Shown: positions 1-7,378 of the stretch, in pieces | Position numbering within the stretch: the stretch's first letter is position 1 | Layout of the letters: each line of letters begins with the position of its first letter | Assembly (NCBI RefSeq): GCF_003344765.1 | Contig: NZ_QPMH01000003.1 | Span: 1-64,000, forward strand | Length of the DNA: 64,000 bases | Source of the DNA: Ferruginivarius sediminum | Lineage (GTDB): Bacteria; Pseudomonadota; Alphaproteobacteria; Kiloniellales; Rhodovibrionaceae | Direction of reading: 5' to 3' | Notes under the pieces: model-generated | The model's database searches: none | The model's input: only the letters and a program-made list of their open reading frames with translations | Told to the model about the DNA's origin: nothing | Program-made: the position numbers and the translations under genes

Positions 1-129
1 GAGCAGCAGGCCGCCGGCGTCTCCCCCGGCTACGTCCGCCTCGCCGTCGGCCTGGAGCACATCGACGACATCCTCGCCGACGTCGAACGCGGCCTCGCCG
101 CCGCGACGGGACAGGCGATGGCGGCTTGA
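1..129 (+). CDS. metY: PLP-dependent O-acetylhomoserine sulfhydrylase, C-terminal end
   Basis: Only the last 42 codons are present; the gene enters from the left edge in frame 1 and ends at TGA 127-129. The tail contains the [13 protein letters not shown] block that closes cystathionine gamma-synthase and O-acetylhomoserine sulfhydrylase family proteins (Cys/Met metabolism PLP enzymes). The next gene on the same strand is metA, so a role in making homocysteine from an activated homoserine fits. MetZ or MetB cannot be excluded from the tail alone, so the symbol is provisional. Confidence 0.65.
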   Translation, partial: EQQAAGVSPGYVRLAVGLEHIDDILADVERGLAAATGQAMAA

Positions 130-244
130 CGGGTGCAGCCCCCTGGTCCGTGGCGGCCGCCGGTGCAGGGCCGCCAGGGGACGGGCGCAGGGGGCGGTCG
201 GGGCGCGACAATCAATCGGCAACATGACCAGGGACAAAAGAACC

Positions 245-1180
245 ATGGCGATCATCCTGCCCGCCGATCTGCCCGCCGCGCTCCATCTCGGCGCCGAAGG
301 GCTCAACGTGCTCTCTCCGGCCCACGCCTGGGGCCGGCCACGGCTGCGGATCGGCCTGATCAACCTGATGCCCGACAAACCGACGACGGAGTTGCAGTTC
401 GCGCGCCTGTTGGCGAACGGCCACACGACGGTGGAACTGACGCTGCTGCGCGTCGCCTCTCACACGGCGCGAAACACGCGGCAAGAGCATCTGGCGCGCT
501 TCTACCGGCGATGGGATCGCCTGCGCGCCAACCGGCTCGACGGCGTGGTCGTCACCGGCGCGCCGCTGGAGCACCTACCCTTCGAGGCGGTCGATTTCTG
601 GGACGAGTTCAAGGACATCCTTTCCTGGGCCGAGAGCGAGGTGGGCCGGACGCTCTTGATCTGCTGGGCCGCGCAGGCCGCCCTATATCACCGTCACGGC
701 GTGGCCAAGCGCCTGCGGCGCCAAAAGGCTTTCGGCGTCTTCGAACAACAGGTCCACGAGAGCGAGCTGCCGGTCCTGCAGGGACTTCATCCCAGCTTCC
801 CGACACCGGTCTCCCGCCACAGCGAGCTGCGCGCGGACGACCTGCCGAAGGGCCCTGGCCTGCGCCTCGGCGCGAGCAACTCCGAAACCGGCGTTTCACT
901 GGTCGCGGAGACGGCGCGGCGCAGCCTCTACATGCTCGACCATTTGGAATACGGGCCGCGCACGCTGCGCCGGGAGTACCTGCGCGACCGCCTGGCCGGC
1001 CGGCCCATCGCGCCGCCGGTCAACGACCTCGCCGACCCGCTGGCGCGGCGCGCGCCGACGCACCCCTGGCGGGCGCACGCCGAGCTGTTCTTCCGCAACT
1101 GGCTGGCGGAGATCGACGAGGACCGCTGTGTGACGCCATGCTGGCCCACTCTCACCGCTCGTCGCGCAGCGGCAGGGTAG
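245..1180 (+). CDS. metA: Homoserine O-acyltransferase, MetA family (probably acetyl-CoA specific)
   Basis: A 311-residue MetA-family enzyme that activates L-homoserine for methionine synthesis. The start at 245 is chosen because M-A-I-I-L-P aligns with the usual MetA N-terminus; an ATG at 224 would add seven unsupported residues. The catalytic set is visible: acyl-accepting Cys140 in I-C-W-A-A-Q, then His233 and Glu235 in D-H-L-E-Y. The residue 31 before the Cys is Glu109 (T-G-A-P-L-E). In characterised MetA proteins Glu here goes with acetyl-CoA and Gly with succinyl-CoA, so O-acetylhomoserine is the predicted product, matching the sulfhydrylase upstream. The 3' end overlaps the convergent histidine kinase by 29 bp. 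Confidence 0.92.
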   Translation: MAIILPADLPAALHLGAEGLNVLSPAHAWGRPRLRIGLINLMPDKPTTELQFARLLANGHTTVELTLLRVASHTARNTRQEHLARFYRRWDRLRANRLDGVVVTGAPLEHLPFEAVDFWDEFKDILSWAESEVGRTLLICWAAQAALYHRHGVAKRLRRQKAFGVFEQQVHESELPVLQGLHPSFPTPVSRHSELRADDLPKGPGLRLGASNSETGVSLVAETARRSLYMLDHLEYGPRTLRREYLRDRLAGRPIAPPVNDLADPLARRAPTHPWRAHAELFFRNWLAEIDEDRCVTPCWPTLTARRAAAG

Positions 1181-2597
1181 CACGCACGCTGAGACCGCCC
1201 TCGGCGCGGTTGGACAGCACGATGTCCCCGCCATGGCCGCGAACGATGGTGCGGGCAATGGCCAGCCCCAGGCCGGTGCCGCCGGTTTCCCGGCTGCGCG
1301 ATTCCTCCAGCCGAACGAAGGGCTCGAAGACGCGTTCCAGCGCATCATCGGGAATGCCGGGGCCGTCGTCTTCTATCGTGAGGACGACGGCCCCGCCTTC
1401 GGCGTCCAGCCGCACCCGCGCCCTCTGGCCATAGGCGACGGCGTTGTCGACCAGGTTCCGGACGGCCCGCTTCATCGCTGTCGGACGGCACGCATAGGCC
1501 AGCCGCGCCGGCCCGTCGAACGCCGCCTCGCAGCCGTGATCCTGGATGTCGCAGACGACGGTCTCCACCAGCGCCGCCAGATCGACGGTCCGCGTTTCCT
1601 CCCGCATGGCGTCCTCGCGCGAGAACGCCAGCGTCGCCTCGGTCATCCGTTCCAACTCTTCCAGGGAGGCCCTCATGCGTTCGCGCAGCTCGGCATCCTC
1701 GACGAGCTCGGCGCGCAGACGCAGGGAGGTGATCGGCGTGCGCAGGTCGTGGCTGATCGCCGCCAGCATCCGCATGCGGTCGTCGACGAACCGCCGGATG
1801 CGCCCCAGCATGTCGTTGAAGGCACGCGTCGTGCGCTGGACCTCGATCGGGCCGTCCTCCAGCAGCCGGGCGACATGCTCGCCGCGCCCGAAGGCCTCCG
1901 CGGCATCGGCGAGCCGGCGCATCGGCCGCGTGCTGCGCCGGACCATCAGGATCACCACGGTGCAGGTCGCCGTCGCCGCGATGATAAGCCCGGCAAAGGT
2001 CGGCAGACCCCAGCTTGGCGGCGGCGGCGCCACCAAAGTTTGCGCGTTCAGCCACGCACCGTTGTGCAAGGGCACGGCCATGACCAGGCTGAGGACGCTG
2101 CCGTAATGGTGGCCTGGTCCGACCGCGCGGCGCTGCCCGTCCTCGTCCACGTAAATCTCGTATGAGAACCCGCCGCCCGCGCTCTCGTCCGCCCCGTTGC
2201 CGTGGCGCCACAGGAAGAACCCGCTCTCCCGCCGCACGTCGACCAGCGAACGGCCGACGGCCATCCCGCCCAGGTACCAGTCCAGCCGGTGGCCCAGCGC
2301 CACGTCGATCTCGCTCAGGCTCTCCCGGTCGACGGCGGCGTTTCCGGCCAGCCAGAAGCGCAGGCGCGGCGTGCTGGACATCTCCACGACGCGGCCGTGC
2401 ATCGTTCCCGGCATCGCCTGCAACAGCCGCGCGATGTTCCCCGTACGGGCCAGCACCTGTTCCCGGTTGGCGGACAGAAGGGCGTGCCGGCGCTCGTCCG
2501 CGAAGACCAGCAGGGCCACCCCCTGCGCCAGCACCACCGCGATCAGCAGCAGCGTGATAAGCTGCCAGGCCAGCGAGCGGGGCCAGGGCCGGATCAT
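1152..2597 (-). CDS. Sensor histidine kinase with periplasmic loop and HAMP domain
   Basis: A 481-residue membrane kinase, partner of the response regulator it overlaps by ATGA. Order: TM1 at about residues 10-30, a periplasmic region of about 170 residues, TM2 near 205-225, HAMP, then the dimerisation domain with H-box A-I-S-H-D-L-R-T-P. The ATP-binding domain shows the N-box N-L-V-D-N-A, the D-G-P-G-I-P box and G-G-T-G-L-G-L. The arrangement is EnvZ-like. The periplasmic sensor region has no motif I recognise, so the signal is unknown. All catalytic boxes look intact. Confidence 0.93.
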   Translation of the reverse strand: MIRPWPRSLAWQLITLLLIAVVLAQGVALLVFADERRHALLSANREQVLARTGNIARLLQAMPGTMHGRVVEMSSTPRLRFWLAGNAAVDRESLSEIDVALGHRLDWYLGGMAVGRSLVDVRRESGFFLWRHGNGADESAGGGFSYEIYVDEDGQRRAVGPGHHYGSVLSLVMAVPLHNGAWLNAQTLVAPPPPSWGLPTFAGLIIAATATCTVVILMVRRSTRPMRRLADAAEAFGRGEHVARLLEDGPIEVQRTTRAFNDMLGRIRRFVDDRMRMLAAISHDLRTPITSLRLRAELVEDAELRERMRASLEELERMTEATLAFSREDAMREETRTVDLAALVETVVCDIQDHGCEAAFDGPARLAYACRPTAMKRAVRNLVDNAVAYGQRARVRLDAEGGAVVLTIEDDGPGIPDDALERVFEPFVRLEESRSRETGGTGLGLAIARTIVRGHGGDIVLSNRAEGGLSVRATLPLRDER

Positions 2598-3325
2598 TCC
2601 GGCCTGACCTCGGCCGTCAGGCTGTAACCTCCGCCCCAGTGTGTCTTGATCAAGCGCGGCTGGCGCGGGTCTTCCTCCACCTTCTTGCGCAGGCGGCTGA
2701 CCTGGTTGTCGATGGAGCGGTCGAAGGCTGCCGCCTCCCGTCCGCGCGTCAGGTCCAGCAGTTGGTCGCGGGTGAGGACGCGGCCGGGATGATTGACGAA
2801 TGCGCTGAGCAGCATGAACTCCCCGGTGCTCAGCGGCACGCCCACGCCGTCCGCGTCCACCAGCTCGCGCCGCGACAGGTCAAGCGTCCAGCGGTCGAAG
2901 CAAAGGCGGGACTCGCCGCCCTCCGTAGCCGACGAGCCGTTGCGCGGCGGCAGGCTGTGCGTCCGGCGGAGCACGGCCTTGATCCGCGCCAGCAATTCGC
3001 GCGGGTTGAAAGGCTTGGTGACGTAGTCGTCGGCCCCGACCTCCAGGCCCACGACCCGATCCGTGTCCTCGGCCATCGCGGTGAGAATGATCACCGGAAC
3101 CTCGCCCGCCCCGCGCAGCCAGCGGCAGAGCGACAGCCCGTCCTCCCCCGGCATCATGATGTCGAGGACGACGAGGTCCACCGCCGCGCTGTCCAGCAGA
3201 CGCCGCGCGTCGGCGGCGTTCCCGGCCAGGCTGACGCGGAGGTCGTGCTTGGCCAGGTATTGTTTCAGCGCGTCGCGGATGTCGCGGTTGTCGTCGACGA
3301 CGAGGATGTGCGGCGTCTTCGTCAT
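2594..3325 (-). CDS. OmpR-family response regulator
   Basis: A 243-residue regulator. The receiver domain begins H-I-L-V-V-D-D-N and carries the phospho-acceptor Asp in V-V-L-D-I-M-M-P-G, with the conserved Thr (I-L-T) and Lys (T-K-P-F). A winged-helix DNA-binding domain follows, with the R-S-I-D-N-Q-V-S-R-L-R-K-K-V recognition region and a Y-S-L end. It is first in a two-gene operon with the downstream kinase (ATGA overlap), so both are translated together. Regulated genes are unknown. The gap upstream has short GCGACA repeats near 3432 and 3467 that could be regulator sites, but this is weak. Confidence 0.94.
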   Translation of the reverse strand: MTKTPHILVVDDNRDIRDALKQYLAKHDLRVSLAGNAADARRLLDSAAVDLVVLDIMMPGEDGLSLCRWLRGAGEVPVIILTAMAEDTDRVVGLEVGADDYVTKPFNPRELLARIKAVLRRTHSLPPRNGSSATEGGESRLCFDRWTLDLSRRELVDADGVGVPLSTGEFMLLSAFVNHPGRVLTRDQLLDLTRGREAAAFDRSIDNQVSRLRKKVEEDPRQPRLIKTHWGGGYSLTAEVRPE

Positions 3326-3668
3326 GGTCCCCTGAAAACCCCCGATACGCCCTAACCTAGAAAAGCATGCGGCGCCGTGCGCGCGTAAATTTGTATCAGA
3401 TTATGCCAGAACCCGCCGAGCGAGACAGCTTGCGACAAATTCGCGCCTTGCCGGGCACAGTTCTGCGACAGTGGCGGCCTATTTTCCGGCTTCAGGACAA
3501 CGACACCGCCGGGAATCAGCCGAGCCATGAGACTTCGCACGCTTCAGGTCACGGTGTCCGGCACGACGAAGGATACGCGAACCGACTCCTCCTGATTTTC
3601 GGCCACGGCCAACCAGCCGTTAGGCCCCGCTTCTTCCCAGACGCTTCTCCCAAATTGCGGGCCTGACC

Positions 3669-3703
3669 GCGGCGACGCTTCCCCGAGCGTCGCCGCATTT
3701 TTT
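3669..3703 (+). terminator. Rho-independent terminator, plus strand
   Basis: An 11-bp perfect GC-rich stem (3669-3679 with 3686-3696) closes a short loop and is followed by ATTTTTT at 3697-3703. This is a textbook intrinsic terminator, yet no annotated plus-strand gene ends here. It implies an unrecognised plus-strand transcript starting after 3326. Confidence 0.75.
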
Positions 3704-3708
3704 GCTGC

Positions 3709-3738
3709 AAAAAAATGGGGGCACCTGCCGGCACCCCC
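3709..3738 (-). terminator. Rho-independent terminator of the tlpA-like gene
   Basis: Read on the minus strand, a 9-bp stem with two G-U wobbles and a GGCA loop (arms 3730-3738 and 3717-3725) is followed by A and seven T. It lies 30 bp past the stop of the TlpA-like gene. The wobble pairs become mismatches on the plus strand, so it acts in the minus direction. Confidence 0.75.
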
Positions 3739-3768
3739 ACCGATCAATTTCAGGGACTTCGTCGTCGG

Positions 3769-4368
3769 TCAGCCGGAAGTCTGAATCACGCCCTCCTCGC
3801 GAGCCCGGTCGAGGTAATAGCGGATCAGCTTCTTCACAGGCTCGCCGTTCCAGTCCGCCGGCCCCTCCATGCCGCCGACCACGTTGCCGCGCGCGTCGAT
3901 CAGGAAGGTGGTGGGCATGCCGCGCAGGCCCATCGCCCCGCCAAGCCGGCCCTTCGGATCCAGAAAGACCTCCAGGTTATCCAGATTGAGCTTCTCGCGC
4001 AGGAACGGCTCGACCTGATCGAGGCCGCCCGCATCCTCCGAAACGGCAAGCACCTTCAGGCCCTCGTCGCGCAAGTCCGCTTCCAGCGCGTCCAGGGTCG
4101 GCATCTCCTCCACGCAGGGCGCGCACCAGGTGGCCCAGAAATTCAGCAGCACGACCTTGCCCTTGAAGTCCTGCAGCGTCACGCTGCCCCCGTCGCGGTC
4201 GCTGAAGGCGACGTCCGGCGCGGGCTTCGGCTCGTCCTTGATGACGAAGCGCTTGCCGAAACTTCCCTCCAGCGGCGGCCCGCCGGCCAGCGCCGCGGCC
4301 GGCAAGGCCAGCAGCGCCACCACCGCCAGCGCGGCCAGAGGCGTGCACCAACTCTTTCCTTGAAGCAT
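3769..4368 (-). CDS. tlpA: TlpA-like exported thiol-disulfide oxidoreductase
   Basis: A 199-residue exported thioredoxin-fold protein. The chosen ATG at 4368 gives a basic N-terminus, a hydrophobic run (about residues 9-28) ending in Ala-Leu-Ala, and an upstream GAAGGGA; the frame is open further upstream but without a signal-peptide start. The redox centre is W-A-T-W-C-A-P-C near residue 80, and the cis-Pro loop reads G-M-P-T-T-F-L-I-D. TlpA/ResA-type proteins reduce disulfides on the outer face of the membrane, often for cytochrome maturation. It is divergent from argH, an arrangement seen in other alphaproteobacteria, and has its own terminator. Confidence 0.9.
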   Translation of the reverse strand: MLQGKSWCTPLAALAVVALLALPAAALAGGPPLEGSFGKRFVIKDEPKPAPDVAFSDRDGGSVTLQDFKGKVVLLNFWATWCAPCVEEMPTLDALEADLRDEGLKVLAVSEDAGGLDQVEPFLREKLNLDNLEVFLDPKGRLGGAMGLRGMPTTFLIDARGNVVGGMEGPADWNGEPVKKLIRYYLDRAREEGVIQTSG

Positions 4369-4417
4369 CGCTTTCGCTATCCCTTCGACTGCAACGCACA
4401 ACGAGATCGAGCGGACC

Positions 4418-5842
4418 ATGGCCAGCACCTCCAGCACGAAAGCTCCCGCCGACGCCGGCCCCCAGGCCAACACCATGTGGGGCGGGCGTTTCACCGCCGG
4501 CCCGGCAGAGGCGATGGACGCCATCAATCCCTCGATCGGCTTCGACCGTCGGTTGTACGCCCATGACATAATTGCGAGCAAGGCGCATTGCGAGATGCTG
4601 GTTCGCCAGGGCATCGTCGCGCCACAGGATGGCGAGGCCATCCGCGACGGTCTAGACACGATCCTGCGAGAAATCGAGGCCGGCTCGTTCGAATTCAAGA
4701 CCGCGCTGGAAGACATCCACATGAACGTCGAGGCGCGGCTGAAGGAACTGATCGGCGAGCCCGCCGGGCGGCTGCACACGGCGCGCTCGCGGAACGATCA
4801 GGTCGCCACCGACTTCCGGCTGTGGGTCCGCGACGCCATCGACCGCCTGGACACCCAGGCACGCGCCCTGCAGGAGGCGTTGATCGACCAGGCCGAGGCG
4901 GCGGCGGATCTGGTAATGCCCGGCTATACCCATCTACAGCCGGCGCAGCCGGTGACGCTGGGCCACCACCTGATGGCCTACACCGAGATGTTCGGCCGCG
5001 ACCGGGGCCGATTGGCGGACGCCCGGCGGCGGATGAACGAGTGCCCCCTGGGCGCGGCGGCGCTGGCCGGCACGTCGTTCCCCATCGACCGCGACCTCAC
5101 CGCGCGCACGCTTGGCTTCGACCGGCCGACCGCGAACTCGATGGACAGCGTCGCCGACCGCGACTTCGCGCTGGAGGTGCTTTCCGCCGGCTCGATCCTG
5201 GCGATGCACATGTCGCGGCTGGCCGAGGAACTGGTGATGTGGTGCAATGACGGCTTCGCCTTCGTCGAGCTGTCGGACGCCTTCACCACCGGCAGTTCGA
5301 TCATGCCGCAAAAGAAAAACCCGGACGGCGCGGAGCTGGTGCGCGGCAAGGCCGGCCGGGTGATCGGGGCGCTGGTCACGCTGCTGACCGTGATGAAGGG
5401 CCTGCCGATGACCTACGGCAAGGACATGCAGGAAGACAAGGAGCCGGTGTTCGACGCCTGCGACACGCTGGAATTGTCGCTGGCCTGCCTCAGGGGCATG
5501 GTGGCCGATATGAAGCCGAATGCCGGAAACCTGCGGGCGGCGACGCAGAAAGGCTTCCTGACCGCGACCGATCTGGCCGACTGGCTGGTGCGCGTCCTTG
5601 GCATGCCCTTCCGCGAGGCGCACCATGTCACCGGCCGGCTGGTCCGCGCGGCGGAAGAGGCCGGCTGCGACCTGGCCGACCTGCCGCTCGCCAGCATGCA
5701 GGCCGCCGACGCCCGCATCGACGAGCGGATCTACGACGTGCTGACGGTGGACCGCGCGGCGGCGAGCCGGACGTCCTATGGCGGAACCGCGCCGGACAAC
5801 GTTCGTGCCGCCGCGCGCGCGGCGCGGGAGCGCTTCCTGTGA
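4418..5842 (+). CDS. argH: Argininosuccinate lyase
   Basis: A 474-residue enzyme that splits argininosuccinate into arginine and fumarate, the last arginine-synthesis step. The fumarase/aspartase superfamily signature [11 protein letters not shown] lies near residues 290-302, with the catalytic Ser in its loop; T-A-R-S-R-N-D-Q near 120 and the H-L-Q block near 165 supply the other active-site parts. The N-terminal W-G-G-R-F is typical. It heads an operon continuing into lptM (GTGA overlap) and lysA. Length and motifs are those of a complete enzyme. Confidence 0.97.
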   Translation: MASTSSTKAPADAGPQANTMWGGRFTAGPAEAMDAINPSIGFDRRLYAHDIIASKAHCEMLVRQGIVAPQDGEAIRDGLDTILREIEAGSFEFKTALEDIHMNVEARLKELIGEPAGRLHTARSRNDQVATDFRLWVRDAIDRLDTQARALQEALIDQAEAAADLVMPGYTHLQPAQPVTLGHHLMAYTEMFGRDRGRLADARRRMNECPLGAAALAGTSFPIDRDLTARTLGFDRPTANSMDSVADRDFALEVLSAGSILAMHMSRLAEELVMWCNDGFAFVELSDAFTTGSSIMPQKKNPDGAELVRGKAGRVIGALVTLLTVMKGLPMTYGKDMQEDKEPVFDACDTLELSLACLRGMVADMKPNAGNLRAATQKGFLTATDLADWLVRVLGMPFREAHHVTGRLVRAAEEAGCDLADLPLASMQAADARIDERIYDVLTVDRAAASRTSYGGTAPDNVRAAARAARERFL

Positions 5843-6021
5843 GGCGGCGGCAGCGCATCGCCTGTGCCGTGCTGCTGGCGGCCGCGGCGGCGGCCAGCGT
5901 CTCCGCCTGCGGTAAGCGCGGGAAGCTGGAGGCGCCCGAGGGCTCGACCTACCCGCAGAGTTACCCGGCGCCGGAGACGATGATCCCGCCTTACGAGGAC
6001 GAGACGGAGAACGCGGAGTGA
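5839..6021 (+). CDS. lptM: Small LptM-type lipoprotein
   Basis: A 60-residue lipoprotein. It has a basic start, an Ala-rich hydrophobic run and a lipobox V-S-A-C near residue 24, followed by G-K-R-G-K-L, the short motif shared by LptM/YifL proteins. In enterobacteria LptM assists LptD maturation at the outer membrane; that role here is by analogy. The GTG start overlaps the argH stop, and its stop overlaps the lysA GTG, so all three genes are translationally coupled. A lipoprotein between argH and lysA is a common proteobacterial order. Confidence 0.85.
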   Translation: MRRRQRIACAVLLAAAAAASVSACGKRGKLEAPEGSTYPQSYPAPETMIPPYEDETENAE

Positions 6022-7328
6022 GCTTCTTCCCCTATCGCGACGGGCGCATGTACGTCGAGGACATGGCGCTGGACGACCTCGCCGAGGCGGTGGGAACGCC
6101 CTTCTACGTCTATTCCAGCGCCGCCATGATCGCGGCCTACGACCGCTTCGCCGGGGCGCTGGCCGACGCGCTCGCCGGGCGCGCGAAGCCGTTGGTGTGC
6201 TATGCGCTGAAGGCCAACCCGAATTTGGCCGTGGTGCGGACGCTGGCCGCGCGCGGCGCCGGCGCCGACGTGGTCAGCGAGGGCGAACTGCGGCGTGCCC
6301 TCGCCGCCGGCATCCCGCCGGAGAAGATCGTCTTCGCCGGCGTGGGCAAGACCCGCTCGGAGATCGCCTTCGCCATCGAACAGGGCATCCACCAGTTTAA
6401 CGCCGAGGGGCTGCCGGAACTGGATACCATCGATGCCGTGGCGCGCGAGCAGGGTGTGGTGGCACCCATTGCACTTCGCATCAACCCGGACGTGGACGCG
6501 CGCACGCACCACAAGATCACCACCGGCCGCGCCGAGAACAAGTTCGGTATTGCCGTCGATCAGGTGCCACGGGCGCTGGAGCGGCTGCGCGGTCTGCCCA
6601 ACGTCACCCTCAAGGGGCTTGCGGTGCACATCGGCTCCCAGGTGTTCGAGCTGTCGCCGTTCCGCGACGCCTTCACGCGTCTGGCCGAGCTTTACCGCGA
6701 GCTGCAAGCGCAGGGCTGGCCGCTTGAGCGACTGGACCTGGGCGGCGGCCTGGGCATCGCCTACCACGACGAGCCGCCGCCGGACGTCGAGGCCTATGCC
6801 CGCGTCGTGGCGAAGACCGTCGGCGACCTGGGCGCCGAACTGGCGTTCGAGCCGGGCCGTCATATCGTCGGCAATGCCGGGCTGCTTGTGGCACGGACGC
6901 TCTATGTGAAGCACGGCGAGAGCCGCTCCTTCCTGGTGGTGGATGCGGCCATGAACGACCTGATCCGGCCGACGCTCTATGACGCTTGGCACGACATCGC
7001 CCCCGTCCGTGCCCCCGCGCCCGACGCGCCGACGCGCCGGTTCGACGTGGTCGGGCCCGTGTGCGAGACCGGCGACACCTTCGCCAGCGACCGCGCCCTG
7101 CCGGAGGTCCAGGCCGGCGACCTGCTGGCATTTTTTTCCGCCGGAGCCTATGGCGCGACGATGTCATCGACCTATAATTCCAGACGACCGGCACCCGAGG
7201 TGCTGGTCAGCGGTGCCAACCATGCCGTGGTGCGCGTGCGTCCCAGCCATGAGGAGCTGATGGCGCAGGAGCGCGTGCCCGACTGGCTGCAGGCGCCCTC
7301 ACCAACGGCGGCGGGCGGCGCCGGCTGA
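6018..7328 (+). CDS. lysA: Diaminopimelate decarboxylase
   Basis: A 436-residue PLP enzyme that decarboxylates meso-diaminopimelate to lysine. The PLP-binding Lys is in C-Y-A-L-K-A-N-P-N near residue 66. Also visible are H-I-G-S-Q, the phosphate-binding G-G-G-L-G-I near 245, E-P-G-R-H, and the G-P-V-C-E-T-G-D loop whose Cys acts across the dimer. The GTG start at 6018 overlaps the lptM stop by four bases. It is a complete alanine-racemase-fold group IV decarboxylase. The downstream membrane protein probably shares the transcript. Confidence 0.97.
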   Translation: MSFFPYRDGRMYVEDMALDDLAEAVGTPFYVYSSAAMIAAYDRFAGALADALAGRAKPLVCYALKANPNLAVVRTLAARGAGADVVSEGELRRALAAGIPPEKIVFAGVGKTRSEIAFAIEQGIHQFNAEGLPELDTIDAVAREQGVVAPIALRINPDVDARTHHKITTGRAENKFGIAVDQVPRALERLRGLPNVTLKGLAVHIGSQVFELSPFRDAFTRLAELYRELQAQGWPLERLDLGGGLGIAYHDEPPPDVEAYARVVAKTVGDLGAELAFEPGRHIVGNAGLLVARTLYVKHGESRSFLVVDAAMNDLIRPTLYDAWHDIAPVRAPAPDAPTRRFDVVGPVCETGDTFASDRALPEVQAGDLLAFFSAGAYGATMSSTYNSRRPAPEVLVSGANHAVVRVRPSHEELMAQERVPDWLQAPSPTAAGGAG

Positions 7329-7378
7329 GAGCCGGCCGCGGCCGTCGGGTGCAACAGGCCCCGGGAGGGCTGTGCGCG

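Larger units (their letters stand above)
3326..3768. other. Gene-free stretch with two opposed terminators
   Basis: This 443-bp stretch lies between the start of the response regulator (minus) and the end of the TlpA-like gene (minus). No convincing gene is seen. It holds a strong plus-strand terminator at 3669-3703 and a minus-strand one at 3709-3738. Short plus-strand frames exist (3367-3666, ending three bases before the plus terminator, and a 22-codon frame at 3527-3595), but neither has a good ribosome-binding site or a recognisable product. The response-regulator promoter must lie near its left end. Confidence 0.6.

Noticed and set aside
130..244. Possible SAM riboswitch between the sulfhydrylase end and metA
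   Set aside because: Short GC-rich stems exist, but I cannot trace the conserved pseudoknot of SAM-II or another class. The genes are also close enough to share one transcript.
3544..3747. Minus-strand frame in the gap upstream of the response regulator
   Set aside because: A strong plus-strand terminator stem lies inside it and no ribosome-binding site or family similarity is seen.
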